Positions 45,501 through 58,753 of a stretch of 64,000 nucleotides of DNA are shown here, in pieces (position 1 is the stretch's first letter; each line of letters opens with the position of its first letter). Origin of the DNA: Cymbidium sinense (lineage: Eukaryota; Streptophyta; Magnoliopsida; Asparagales; Orchidaceae); NCBI GenBank assembly GCA_021442155.1, contig CM038215.1:276508413-276572412 (forward strand). Direction: 5' to 3'. The notes under the pieces are model-generated. The model searched no databases. It was not told the DNA's origin and saw nothing but the letters and a program-made list of their open reading frames with translations. A program made the position numbers and the translations under genes.

Positions 45501-46360
45501 TTAGGTTTTGATGGCTTAGGGTTTAGGGTTTAGGGTTTAGGGTTTAGGGTTGTACATTTTAGGGTTTACGATTTAGATCTTTTGGTTTTAGGGTTTAGGA
45601 TTTAGGGTTTATGGTTTTTCAGGGTTTTAAGGTTTAGGGTTTAGGGTTTAGGGTTATAGGTATAGGGTTCAGGGTTTAGGGTTTTGGTTTAGTTTTAGGA
45701 TTTAAGGTTTAGGGTTAGGGGGTTTTTTTTAAAGAAATTAAAAAAAACTTATAGATTTCAGTTTATTTAGTTTATTTAGTTTATTATTAATTTATTTTAG
45801 TTTATTTTATTTTTTATTTTTATTTAGGTATTTTTATTTTTATTTAGTTTAGTTTAATTATTTTAGGTTTATTTATTTTAGTTTTTTTCTTGGTTTAGGT
45901 TTAGGTTTATTTTTAGTTTGGTTTTCTTTTATTTTAGTTTTAGGTTTAGGTTTTATTTTTTATTTTTAGGTTTAGGTTTTGGTTTTTATTTTATTTTTTT
46001 TTGGTTTAGGTTTTGGTTTTTATTTTTGGTTTATTTTTAGGTATTATTTTTTAGTTTAGTTTAGGTTTTTATGTATTTTATTTTAGTTTAGTTTTTATTT
46101 TCATTTTTATTTTATTTTCTTTTTAGGTTTAGGTTTAGCTTTAAGTTTTAGTTTAGGTTTTTATTTTATTTTATTTTGGTTAAGGTTTTTTTTTTATTTA
46201 TTTTATTTTAGGTTTTATTTAGTTTAGGTTTAGGTTTTAGTTTGTGGTTTGGGGTTTTAGGGTTGAGGTTTAGGGTTTATGGTTTTAGGTTTAGGGTTTA
46301 GGGTTTAGGTTTAGGTAGGTCTAGGTTAGTTTTAGTTTAGGGTTTAGTGTTTTTAGTTTT
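42507..46360 (-). repeat. Telomere-like array (TTTAGGG on +)
   Basis: The leader of module 8 (42507-42575) is followed by alternating TTTAGGG-rich and T-rich blocks. Boxes are at about 42716, 43650, 44790 and 45741, giving spacings of 934, 1140 and 951 bp. The longest TTTAGGG-rich blocks are 44480-44780 and 45510-45725. No gene is seen in this 3.9-kb stretch. Confidence 0.9.
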
Positions 46361-46782
46361 TTTATTAATAGAGAACAAATTCAGATTCAACATTTTTTCT
46401 TTTCGATTTCATCAACCAAATAACACACCAAGTTTTCTAAGACAAAAGCGATGACATATATAAAAAATGAGCACGCATAGAGCAAATAAAATCCATAAAT
46501 AATTAGAATTGTCTCTACTGTGAAGACACAATTTTGTAATTAATAGATCAGATTGGTTACTCTTCAGTTTCTCTAGTTCCCATCAGAACCACCCGGGCTC
46601 TCCCTCTGCCACCATCATATCCCAAATCTCTCCCTCTGTCACCACCACGACTATAATCTTCACCACTCCTTCAGCCTCCATAACCACCACTACTCCGACC
46701 ACCACCTCCATATCCACCAGCACCACCAAATCCCCCACCACCACTATGATAGCTGCCGCCTTCGCCTTCTCCTCCATTCTTA
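46361..46782 (-). pseudogene. GRP 3' fragment with RRM-end deletion (module 9)
   Basis: After the shared start (AAGAATGG) about 54-57 bp coding QNLDGRNITINQAQSRSG are deleted, so the frame reads NG-GEGEGGSYHSGGGGFGGA, GGYGGGGRSSGGYGG, a stop, RSGEDYSRGGDRGRDLGYDGG. A further deletion removes SRYSRG, and the expected terminal TGA is at 46564-46566. The 3' UTR is complete. It is the only module that keeps the breakpoint but loses the adjacent RRM remnant. Confidence 0.87.
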
Positions 46783-49700
46783 GGGTTTAGCTTTATTAGG
46801 TTTTAGGTTTTAGGTTTATTTTTTTTAATTTAGGTTTAGTTTAGGCTTTGGTGTTTAGGGTTAGGGTTTAGGATTTAGGGTTTAAGGGTTTATGCTTTTA
46901 GGGAATAAGGTTTAGGGTTAGTGTTTAGGTTTTAGGGTTTAGGGTTTAGGGTTTAGGGTGTAGTGTTAACGCTTTAGGGTTTAGAGTTTTGAGGATATAG
47001 GGTATAGGGATTAGGGTTTAGGGTTAGTTTTAGGTTTTAGTGTTTAGGATTTAGGGTTTAAGGGTTTTTTATTAAATCAAGTAAACCAATAGTTTAGGTT
47101 TATTTAGTTTATATAATTTATTTTTATTTATTATATTTTTTTTAATTAGGTTTATTTTTTATTTTTATTTAGTTTAGTTTATTTATTTTAGGTTTATTTA
47201 TTTTATTTAAGGCTTTTTATTTAATTTATTTTTTAGGTTTAGGTTTAGGTTTATGCTTATTTTATAGTTTAGTTTTATTTTTATTTTATTTTTTAGGGTT
47301 AGGTTTTATTTTATTATTTTTAGGTTTAGGTTTAGGTTTTTATTTTATTTTTTTAGGTTTAGGTTTTAGGTTTTTATTTTAGGTTTATTTTTAGTTTTTT
47401 ATTTTTTAAGTTTAGGTTTAGTTTTATTTTTAGTTTATTTTATTTTATTTAGTTTAAGGTTTAGATTTAGTTTATTTTATGTTTAGGTTTAGGTTTTATT
47501 TATTTTAGTTTAGGTATAGGTTTATTTTATTTTGTATATTTTATGTTTAGGTTTTAAGTTTTATTTTTTATTTATTTTTAGGTTTTATTTTAAGGATTTT
47601 TTTAGGTTTAGTTTTTGCTTAGTTTTTATTTTATTTTATTTTAGGTTTATTATATTTTTGCTTTACATTTAGTTTTAATTATATTTAGGTTTTTTATTTT
47701 TAGGTTTCATTTATTTTTTAGTTTAGTTAGGTTTTTATTTATTTTATTTTAGTTTAGTATTTATTTTTTATTTTCTTTTATTTTTACATTTAGGTTCAGG
47801 TTTAGGTTTTGGTTTAGGTTAAGGTTTTAATTTAGGTTTTCATTTTATTTTATTTTTTTATTTTATTTAGCTTTAGGTATTTTTATTTATTTTATTTTTA
47901 GGTTCCATTTAGTTTAGGTTTAAGTTTTTATGTTTTTAGGGTTTATGATTTAGGGTTTAGGGTTTAGGGTTTGGGGTTTAGGGTATAGGGTTTAGGGTTT
48001 TAGGGTTTAAGATTTAGGGTTTAGGTTTTAGGGTTTTAGGGTTTAGGGCTTAAGGTTTAGTGTTTAAGGTTTAGGGTTTTTTTATTTTTTTTATAAGGTT
48101 TAGGTTTATTTAGTTTATTCAGTTTATTTTTATTTTTATTTTTGTTTAATTTAGTTTATTTTTTTGAGGTTTACTTATTTTTGTTTATTTTTTAAGTTTA
48201 GGTTTATTTTTTAGTTGAGTTTTATTTTTATTTTATTTTTTTGGTTTAGGTTTTATTTTTTATTTTTAGTTTTAGCTATAGGTTTTTATTTTATTTTTTT
48301 AGGTTTAGGTTTTAAGTTTTTATTTTAGGTTTATTTTTAGGTTTTATTTTTTATTTTAGGTTTAGGTTTATTTTTAGTTTATTTTATTATATTTAGTTTG
48401 GGTTCAGCTTTAAGTTTAGTTTCTTTTAGGCTTTATTTATTTCAGTTTAGTTTATTTTAGTTTAGGTTTAGGTTTATTTTGTTTATTTTATTATTATTTT
48501 AGTTTAAGTTCTTATTTTTAGTTTAGGGTTTGTGTTTTATTATTTATTTATTTTTATGTTTATTTTTTAGGTTTATGTTTTTATTTAGTTTTTATTTTAT
48601 TTTATTTCAGGTTTATTTTATTATTATTTTACGTTTACTTTTTATTTTATTTAGGTTTTTTACTCTTAGGTTTATTTTATTTTTTTAGTTTAGTTTAAGT
48701 TTTTATTTATTTTATTTTAGTGTATTTTTTTATTTTTTTTAAAGTTTAGAGTTAGGTTTTAGTTTAGGTTTTTATTTTATTTAGTTTTACTATTTTATGT
48801 TTTGTTTAGGTTTTATTTAGGTTTAAGTTTTCTTTTGGGTTTAGGGTTTAGGGTTTAGGTTTTATGGTTTAAGGTTTAGGTTTTAGGGTTAAGGGTTTAT
48901 GCTTTAGGGTTTAGGGTTTTTAGGATTTAGGATTAGTTTAGGGTTTATTATTAGTTTAGGCTTCAGGGTTAGCTTAGGGTTTAAGGTTTAGGGTTTAGGG
49001 TTTAGGGTTTATGATTTACAGTTAATGGTTTAGGGTTAGTTTAGAGTTTAGGGTTTAGGGCTTTAGGGTTTAGGGTTTTAGGGTTTAGGGTTTAGGATTT
49101 AGGGTTTAGGGTTAGGGTTACGGTTTATGGTTTAGGGTTTTATTTGTTTTATTTTATTTTAGTTTTTTTATTTAGTTTTATTTATTGTTTATTTTATTTT
49201 TTTTTAGGTTTAGGTTTATTTTAGGTTTATTTTTAGGTTTTATTTTTTTAGTTTAGGTTTATTTTATTTTTGGTTTATTTTCTTTATTTTTAGGTTAGGT
49301 TTATTTATTTATTTTTGGTTTATTTTATTTATTTGAATTTAGTTTATTTTAGTTTAGGCTTAGGTTTAGGTTTATTTTGTTTATTTTATTTTTATTTTAA
49401 TTTAAGTTTTTATTTATTATTTATTTTTAGGTTTATTTTTTAAGTTTAAGTTTTTATTTAGTTTTTATATTATTTTATTTTAGGTTTATTTGATATTTCT
49501 TTTATATTTACTTTTATTTTATTTAGGTTTTTTATTCTTAGGTTTATTTTATCTTTAGGTTTAGTTTAGGTTTTTATTTATTTTATTTTAGTGTATTTTA
49601 ATTTTAATTTTATTTTATATATAGACTTAGGTTTAGGTTTTAGTTTATGTTTTTATTATATTATAATTTATTTTATTTTATTCAAGTTTATCTTTTTTTA

Positions 49701-51030
49701 TGCTTTTTTAGGTTTTAATTAGGTTTATGTTTTTTTTGGGCTTAGGGTTTAGGGTTTAGGGTTATGGTTTATGTTTTAGGGTTTAAGATTTAGGGTTTAG
49801 GGTATAGTGTTTAGGCATTAGGGTTTAGGGTTTTTAGGGTTTAGGGTTAGCTTAGGGTTTATGGTTAGTTTAGGCTTTAGGCTTTAGGCTTTAGGGTTTA
49901 GGGTTTAGGGTTTTTAGGGTTTTTAGTGTTTAGGATTTATGGTTTATGGTTAGTTTATGGTTCAAGGTTTAGGGTTTTAGGGTTTAGGGTTTAGGGTTTA
50001 GGGTTTAGGGTTAGGGTTTAGGGTTTACGGTTTAGGGTTTGGGTTTAGGGTTTAAGATTTAGGGTTTTGGGTTTAGAGTTTAAGTTTAGGGGTTTTTTAA
50101 TTAAGTAAACTAGTAGGTTTAGGTTTTTTTAGTTTATTTAGTTTAATTTTTATGTATTTTATTTTATTTTATCTTTTCTTTTTATTTATGTTTATTATTT
50201 ATTTTTATTTATGTTTATTTTAGGTTTTTTATTTTAGTTTAAGTTTTTTATTTTAGTTTATTTTTTTAGGTTTAGGTTCAGGTTTATGTTTATTTTTTCA
50301 TTTAGTTTTATTTTTATTTTTCTTAAGTTTAGGTTTTAAATTTTATTTTTAGGTTTTGGTTTAAGATTTTATTTTATTTTTTAGGTTTAGGTTTTAGGTT
50401 TTAATTTTAGGTTTATTTTTAGGTTTATTTTTTTTTAGTTAAAGTTTGGGTTTACTTTCAGTTTATTTTATTTGATTTAGTTTAGGGTTTAGGATAAATT
50501 TATTTTAGGTTTAGGTTTAGGTTTAGGTCTTATTTATTTTAGTTTAGTTTATTATAGTTTAGGTTTAGGTTTATTTTATTTTTTTTATTTTAGGTTTTGG
50601 GTTTTTTTAGTTTAACATTAAGGTTTTATTTTTTTATTTATTTTAGGTTTATTTTTTTGGTTTAGGTTTTATTTAGCTTTTATTTTATTTTATTTTTGGC
50701 TTAGAGTATTTTTATTTAGTTTTGATTTTATTTTATTTTATGTATATTTTAGTTTTAATTTTAATTTATTTTTTATTTTATTTAGGATTTTTATTTTTAG
50801 GTTTCTTTTATTTTTTTAGTTTAGTTTAAATTTTAGTTATTTTATTTTAGTTTAGTTTTTATATTTTATTTTATTTTATTTTTAGGTTTAGGTTTAAGTT
50901 TTAGTTTAGGTTTTAATTTTATTTTATTTTATTTTATTTATTTAGGTATAGGTATTTTTATTTATTTTATTTTTACATTTTATTTAGTTTAAGTTTATAT
51001 TTTTAGGTTTATAAAGTTTAGGGATTAGGG
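46783..51030 (-). repeat. Telomere-like array (TTTAGGG on +)
   Basis: A partly degraded leader is followed by several GRP-less units. Boxes are at about 47079 and 50103; the units between have lost a recognisable box (a remnant may lie near 48090). TTTAGGG-rich blocks are clearest at 46840-47040, 47935-48080, 48835-49145 and 49740-50095. The block at 48.8-50.1 kb contains many TTTAGGCTTTAGG and GGGTTAGTTTAGG variants. It ends at GGGATTAGGG just before the LINE poly(T). No gene is seen. Confidence 0.9.
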
Positions 51031-54000
51031 TTTTTTTTTTGGGAAATCCCATGTAGGGGTTATTTTATTTCCACAAAAAGAAGGTTACAAGGTCCTTAAA
51101 GGGGATAAACTCCAGAACTACTGCTTAAAGAGCTACAATCAGCCTAAGGAGTAAATCCCCTATCTAAGTACATCCAAAAGCAAAAGAAGACATTAAAGTA
51201 ATCAAGAGATACAATTAGATTAACATAAAAAGCCAAAGGAAGATTAGGACCAATGCTCTACAGGACGTGAGAATGCATGACACTATGGAGCAAACCTGCA
51301 AGAGGACAAGAGAAAGCACACAAAAATGTAAATAGATTGATTAAGGTAATATAAACATAATGATAACGAAAATAGCATAATTTGAGAATGATAATAAAGA
51401 ATTGTGATAGAAGGCTCAATCAGTCACACCAAGTTGGCGGCAAATATGCATCCAAACTTTAGTGGTTACATCACAAGAGCTACTACCAAACCAAAAGGGA
51501 GTGAAATCATCACATATCATAGCCAACAAACCCGTGAGAAGATAACTAGTTGTTGAAAGTCTTATGGGCTTTATTACCGCAAAACCTAAACAAAATTATA
51601 TATATATAGAGAGGAAATTGCAAAGGGCAAAGATAAGGGGTCCCATGCGAAAATTATCATCAATATAGTCACCTTGACATGAGGATACTTATACATATGA
51701 AATAGCCAAAGATAAAAAACCATCCACAAGAAACAAGAGGTATGTTGAAATCCTGCTAAGCAAGTCAATGAGCCTATAAGTAACACCATCCCAAACATAT
51801 GATATATATATATGAATCTTTCGCCGAGTACACAAGTAAAGTCCGTAAAATGAGTCCAATCATAATAATGAATGCGATGTGAACAAACCCCTTATTAATA
51901 TCCATATCAAGAGTTGGAAAAAGCATTTGTAAAGGAAGGCAAAGATAACCCAATACCAAAAAATAACACCAAATAAAGATAGTCGAACTACAGCCCAGAA
52001 AGATCGGACAAAAATTGGATAATCCAGATCAACAAACAACCAAGATAGCAAGACAACAAAAGGCAAAGTATGCATAGTACCACCCATTCAGAATAGACAT
52101 TGCATTCCAAGCAGATAGCAGCACAAGCCTAACTGAACCTAGATGGGAATAGAAAACAAGTTAATGTAGATCAGCCTATCGAAATGAACAAAGCTGCATC
52201 AAGTAAAGAAGGGCAATCAAAAAGCCAACCCCAACAAAAAAATAGTTAGTGCAACATTGGAACCAACTAGGGGATAAATCAAAATGGGGATTCAAGTTAG
52301 GATCCTCATTAGAATCCAAAATAAACAAGACAGCAGATAACCAAGACAAAAAACAACCAAGACAGCAGCAGCTAAGACAGCCACAGCCAAGATAGCAAGG
52401 GACAGCAAGATGCCCATAGAGCCTCTCAATCAGAGTAGACATTGCAATAGTTAGTAACCAAGTAGATAGAGCATAGAAACATGGATCGGAAAAGCAGCAG
52501 CCGAGACACCAATGACCAAAATAATTAGAACAGCAAAGTTAGAAATAGCTTGTTGAACATAGGAACCTAAAGTCCTACAACCAACAAAGATAGAGCCAAC
52601 ATTGGAATCCTGAGAAACAAGGATAGCAAATATTCAAGACAACAAACAACTAAGATAACGAAAATCAGCTAGCTGGCTAGAGAACCACCCATTTAGAATA
52701 AACAGTGCAATAGATATAAGTTTAACTGAAAGAAGATGGAGAAAAGAGCAGCAGATAAAGTAGTCCATAGAATTCAGATGATAAGCATAAAATAAACCAA
52801 TAAGGAGATTCAAATCAAAAGCCACCAAGCAATCAACAACTTTAATAGAGGCTTGCTGAAAAAAATAAACCAAAACCCCAAAAATAGCATGTAGTTTATT
52901 AATCCAGTCACCAACAACCTGCAAGATTACAACAAGTGGCCAAAAGTCCACCCATTCAAAGTAAATAGAGCATATGTAAAGATCCAAATAATCAGATGGA
53001 TAATCACAGGGTTCTGCACCATTTGAACAGAGCCAAGGGGGATAAAATAACAACAGGAGAAATCAATTGTTATTGAAAAAGAAAGAAAGAAAGGCAAGAA
53101 ACATATAATAACCACAAAGACAAGGGTAGCAATAAAACAAAAATTACACCCACCATATAAAATTCCAATAAAAAATAGAGATGTAAAGTAGCAACAGAAA
53201 GGGTTCAAAAGATTAGCAACCGAAAAAACCTTCCAGATAAAGATGATCAAGCTAGCAGCTAAACCCACATCCACATTAAAGGCAAACTGAGAAGCCATAA
53301 AGGAAGTCCAAACCTGCAAGGAATTAATAAAATTAAATAGGAAATTGCAAAATCTCTCTTTGGGAAATATGAGGTTGGGCAAAACAAGAAGACAACACCA
53401 ACAAGACTACAACCACATAAACAACCCTAATAATAGCTTATTGGATAAAAGACTCAATGATCCAGACCATCCAACAACCAAGAAAGAAAATAATAGCAAG
53501 TTGGCCATAAAACCAACCATTCAAATTATATAATGCATAAGTTAAATCCTCGATAGTTAAGGAAGAGGTCCGCCAAGACTAGTGAACTGTGATATAAAAA
53601 ATAGCAACGTGAAAATAGAGCATCCTGTGTTTTAATAGCACAAACATTCTAAAAAAATGAGAGATAAGAAATCAAGAAAAAATAAAAGCCATCTATAGCC
53701 TACAACCTCAATAGAGGCCAACTGAACAAAATAAAACAAAACCCCAGAAGCAGCATGAGGAGCAATAATCCAGATTAGCTAACATCCAGGACAGTAATTA
53801 CCAATAAGCTGGATCTACACAATTTTAACAGAGCCAAAAGGTAAAAAACAAGAGATTAATTGATCAGCAGCAACCTGGATGAGAACAGTAAAGACAGTTA
53901 GAAGAACACCAGGCAACAAAAAGCTAATAAACACAAGGTTAGCCAACAAGATAGTGAATCCAGAAATCCAACAGCCATAGGTTAAAACAACAATACAATT

Positions 54001-54654
54001 ATTGCAACCATAGGATAAGCCAATAAAAAGCAGTGGGGCAACAGAGCTACCATAAGGGTTCAAAAGGGTATTATCAATGAAATCCTTAGAGAAATCAAAG
54101 CAGAACTACCCTCCTCAGGGAAATCAGACTGAAAGGAATTCATTAAACAATACCAAACCTGCAAAGAATCATTAATAATAACAAAGGTATTGGATTTTAT
54201 TTTCTTATAGGTATGTAAGCTGGGGTTAGCATATACATTCAACAAATACAATAAACCAACTCCAAGAGCAGCCTGCTGGACAAAGGGCCCAAAATCCCAA
54301 CAGCTAACAATTAAACCTTTAACATAGATGTAGCATCTAAAAATAGCATGACCCCAAAAAAGGTTGGGATAATTAAACCAACAACAGATGCCACTTAGCT
54401 CAGCAAAGGACCAACAAGGAGTAATATGATGATGCATCAGAAATTCCAAAGAAGCAAAGAAGACATTAATAGTAAAAATAGTAGAGGCGAAGCTCCCAAT
54501 TAAAGCTAAGACAATTAAACCAACAAAGACGCGAGATCAACAAATAAACATCAAGGGGATATCGTTGATGCATCAAGAAAACCAAAGAAATAACAACAAA
54601 GAATAGAAAATGATCATGCAATAAAAGAGGTATTGAAACAGTGAATCCAATAGG
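51031..54654 (-). other. LINE 3' tail, 3.6 kb, internally repetitive
   Basis: This is the region after the ORF2 stop. It is T-rich in the sense direction and aligns in patches with 17821-21768 and 32973-35384. Two internal homologous blocks share TTTTGAACCC, TATTGG..TTATC/TATATGG and GTTGCAATAATTG-like words (sense starts near 54063 and 53210). Open frames of up to ~150 residues are Phe/Leu/Ile-rich, lie in different frames in different copies and have no recognisable domain, so I treat the tail as non-coding. AATAAAATAACCCC and a short stem-loop precede the poly(A). Confidence 0.75.
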
Positions 54655-57600
54655 TTAATTTTTGAGATAAGGAAACCCAAAGATTGTCCATTAACCAAGC
54701 CATGCAAATGTTTAGGAAGGGTTAGTTGATCAAAGAATTTATTCCATCCACCCAAAGCACCTAGATTGGCCGATAATCGACATGCATTACCCTACCCATA
54801 CATGAGTGATTTTAAAGTAGAGTTGGGCAAGGAGAGTTCTAGTTTGCTTAAGAAGTACAATTCAATATTGCCCATTTTGGTGGAAGTCAAGAGATCAATC
54901 AACAGAAGGGCATCCACCTCATTCCAAATATTGAGCCAACCTTTTTGAAGGTAAATCTCAAGAGCTTTGTACACTGCCATGAGCTCAGCAAAAGGAACAG
55001 AGCAAGGATTAACGGGATATGCAAAGGCACATAGGACTTTCCCATTAATATTTCTGAAAATTCCACAATAGCCTGAACCTTTATGAGAGACAGAGCCATC
55101 AGTGTTAAGTTTAATAGTGTTAGCCTGAGGTTTTACCCAGTAAGCAATCTTGTCATCTTTACAGATGTGGTGATCAGGCAAGTTAAAACCCAGTTTATTG
55201 GCCACAAATTTGCAACCTTTGAATTGTTTGTATTGAATTAAATTAGCATTAAACAAGTCACAGATTTTGTTTTTAGTTCTAGCAATTATCCTTATGTGAT
55301 TCATAGGGATCTCACGATGTTTTTCATCATTTCGGTCCATTCATATGAACCAAATAAGAGTGATAGCAGTTAGGACTTTAATGTGTCCTTTAATAGTGTT
55401 GTCAAAATAAACTTCAAGAAGTTGATATAAATTTAAGGAGCCATTGAAAATGATAATGTTAAAGAAGTCATCATACCAAATCCAAAGTTTAAAAGCAATG
55501 GCCCCATTAACAAAACATGATTCACATTCTCAATGTGAAAATAACATTGGCATTTTGAAGGTAATTGAAAACCTTTACCCCACAACAAGGAGTCCACAGG
55601 GATGAAGTTTTTCAAAATATGCCAAGTAAGAAGAATAGTAGGGATATTATTGTTCCAAAGTTTAGAAAACACATATGAAAAATCATGAGTTTCTTTAATG
55701 TGAATCCAAACATTTTTAAAGTTGAAATCACCATTATGTGGAAGCTTAAAAAGGATCTGATCTTGATTGGTAGGAATGATATGAATAGTAGTAAGCTTAT
55801 TTAAAAGAGAGGGAGGAATATGATCAATAAGCTTACTATTGTTCCACATATTATTCTTCCAGAAAGAGTTCACTTTAATAGCAACAGTGGAATGGGTAGA
55901 AAGTAAGTCATCAATGGACCCACCTCCAGTCGAGTTGTCTTGCCAAAAGAAAGAGGAGCCAGAGTTAATCCCCCAGGAAATTAAGGATTTGACATCCCAT
56001 TTGACGGAACAAAGTATTTTCCAAACAGGAGAGTCTCCAGCTTTATAGGGGAAAATGAGAAGGTTCTTTCCCTGGCAGTATTTAGCAGTCATAAAAATTA
56101 GCCCATAGACTATTATTTTTCCTAAAATTCCACCAAAGTTTATAAGAAAAAGCTGTGATAGTTTCCTTAATTGGTTTACATCCAAGACCACCTTCAGCAA
56201 AAGTGTCACAAGTTTTATACCAAGAGGTCCAGTGCATTTTTTTAGAGGAATTGTTAGATCCCCAGAAAAATTTGTTAATGAGCTGCCCAATTCTGTTAAC
56301 GATAGAGTTAGTCGGCACAATGGTTTGAATGAGATACAAAGGCATGGAGTTCAGGGTGCTCTTAATCAAAGTGAGCCTACCACCAAATGAAATTAAGTGA
56401 AATTCCCAAACAGAAATTTTATTAGAGATTTTTTAGATTAGCTCATCAAAAGGTGAGATCTTTTTGATCAAAAAAGAGGAGAGCACCAAGATATTTAATA
56501 GGAAGTTGTTGTTGTTGAAAATTAGTAATTCTCAAAATTTGATTGGTCCTATTGCTAGGGATTTTAGAAGAAGGAATGAAACAACTTTTGCCTTCGTTGA
56601 GAAAAAGAATGCTTTTGTTGCCAAATTTATTTAAAAGATTCTTAATAGTTTTAATGTGAGGAATTGAGGCATTGCAAAAGATTATAAAGTCATCATCAAA
56701 ACTAAGATGAGTGACAGGAAGACCACCTTGAGTTCTATAAAACATCTTAGATTATTGTAAAAAAGATCATTCACTTTGATAGATATTCAACAAAGAATAA
56801 TAAAAGAGAGGGGAATAGGGGATCCCCTTATCTCAAACCATGTTTTGAAGGGAAAAAACCTAAGGATTCACCATTCATGATAACAGAGAACCAAGCATTT
56901 GCAATGCAACATTTTGATGAGGCGGATAAAATAACCAGAAAACCCAAGTAATTGAAGAATTTGAAAGAGGAAATCCCAAGAGAGGTTGTCAAAAGCTTTA
57001 GTGATGTCCATTAAAAGGATGTTACCACCGATAGGACGCCAATGTCATGAATCACTTGTGCTAGAAGTAAGTTATCGATATCACTCTACCTTTAACGGCC
57101 GCTTTGGTTGGAAATAATTTTAGGTAGACCTAATTCTATTAGCAATTAATTTAGCAATGAGTTTATGAAAGAAGGTGCAAAGACTGATAGGTCTGAAATC
57201 ACCCCAAGATTTAGGATTATTAATTTTGGGAATGAGAACAATGGAAGTGCTAGAATAATATCTAGGTAAAGGGTTACCCTCAAAAAAATCAGCAACTGCA
57301 TCAATAAGGTCAGTCTTAATAATAGGCCAACAATGTTGAAAGAATTGAGTCATATAGCCTTCAGGGCTAGTAATAGAATTAGTGTTCATGCTATTGAGAA
57401 TACTACCAATCTCTCAGTAGACGCAAACCGGTAAGTGGTTTTCATCATTAGAGATCAAGAGGAGATCAAATGTGTTGGAGAAGGCTTCTAAGGAGGGGTT
57501 ATTGTTTAATAAATTTTGAAAATGATGTATGATGTAATCTTTAATATCATTATTATCGAATCTAGATTCATTATCATTTTGATTTTTTTAATAGAGTTTA

Positions 57601-58687
57601 AGGCTTTATTTTTTAAAAAAGAGCATGGAAATACCTTGTGTTTCACACCATCGAATATGTTTGCTAGCAGCCTTTTGGCACCAGTAGGTTTTCTCCATAT
57701 TCTGATAATTAATCAAGTTATCTTTAGCTTCATTCAATTCATCAAGCTTATTAGAGTCAGTCAAAACATCATCTTCAAGAAAGCAAACAAGTAATTCCAT
57801 ATTTTTGAGATTTGCAAAAATATTTTTAAAATGATGCTTGTTCCACCAATTTAGATTTTGTTTAAGCCTTTTTAGCTTAAGCCAAAGGTGAATCATTCCT
57901 TTAATAGAATTATCAAGATGAATAGGTGCCCGCCAATTAATGGAAACAACATTAATGAAATGACTATGTTGGATCCACATATTTTGGAATCTAAAAGGAG
58001 TAGGGGAGGATAGTTTAGTGGAGGGATTTTTGATAGAAATCAAAAGTGGAGCATGGTCAGATAAAGTTATGCTTAAATGTTTAACTAAAGTAAGAGGCCA
58101 TTGATTGATCCAAAGGGAATTAAAGAGGTTCCTATCACACCACTGCCAAAGTCTACAATTATGCCATGTGTAGTCGGAACCTAAAAAACTAATATTAATT
58201 AGATTACAATCAAGAATGATAGTAGAAAAGTCTTCCATGGAATGAATGTTAGGAGAGCAACCTCCCCTTCTTTCCGAGGAAGCGAGAATAGTGTTGAAAT
58301 CACCACTAACCAACCAAGGTTTGTTGACAGAGGAGGCAAAGGTTCTTAAGTTATCCCAAAGGATGCTCCTACTAGTTCTATTACAAGAAGCATAAATAAA
58401 GTAACCAAGAGCAAAAAATTCACCCAATGAGATTTGAACATTAACCAATTGATGAAGGTCATCAAGGATAGAGATGTTGATTAGATTATTCCAAAAATAC
58501 CAAATTTTATTGCTAATATTATAAAAGGAGTTTTGAAAGCCAAGCATTCTAACAACTGAGTGATCTTAAGAGTGAATGAATGGTTCAATAACAACAAGTA
58601 AGGCTATGTTATGAGTGCCGAAAAGGCTTCTAACAGCATTAATCGAGAGTCCCAATACCTAACATTCCAAATAAGAAAATTGATCAT
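54655..58687 (-). pseudogene. LINE ORF2: endonuclease, reverse transcriptase, zf-RVT, RNase H
   Basis: About 1,340 codons, usual for plant LINE ORF2. The start is MINFLIWNVR at 58687. Endonuclease: NKIWYFWNNL, PWLVSGDFNTILASSERRGG, SDYTWHN and LSDHAPLLIS (58547-57606). RT: YYSSTSIVLIPKINNPKSWG, DFRPISLCTFFHKLIAKLI, motif A NILLMDITKAFDNLSWD, GLR*GDPLFP with a TAA (56828-56830) where Gln is expected, and motif C HLSFDDDFIIF (56689-56700). zf-RVT: LWNNNIPTILLTWHILKNFI. RNase H: KLNTDGSV, FAELMAVYKALE, NEVDALLLIDLL; the last Asp region is garbled (GNACRLSANLGAL). It would nick DNA and prime cDNA synthesis, but frameshifts and stops make it inactive. Confidence 0.9.
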
Positions 58688-58753
58688 AATAAGTTGAAAG
58701 AATAGAGAGGTAACTGCAAAAATGAAAACAAGAAGAAGAGAAACATGAAAAAA

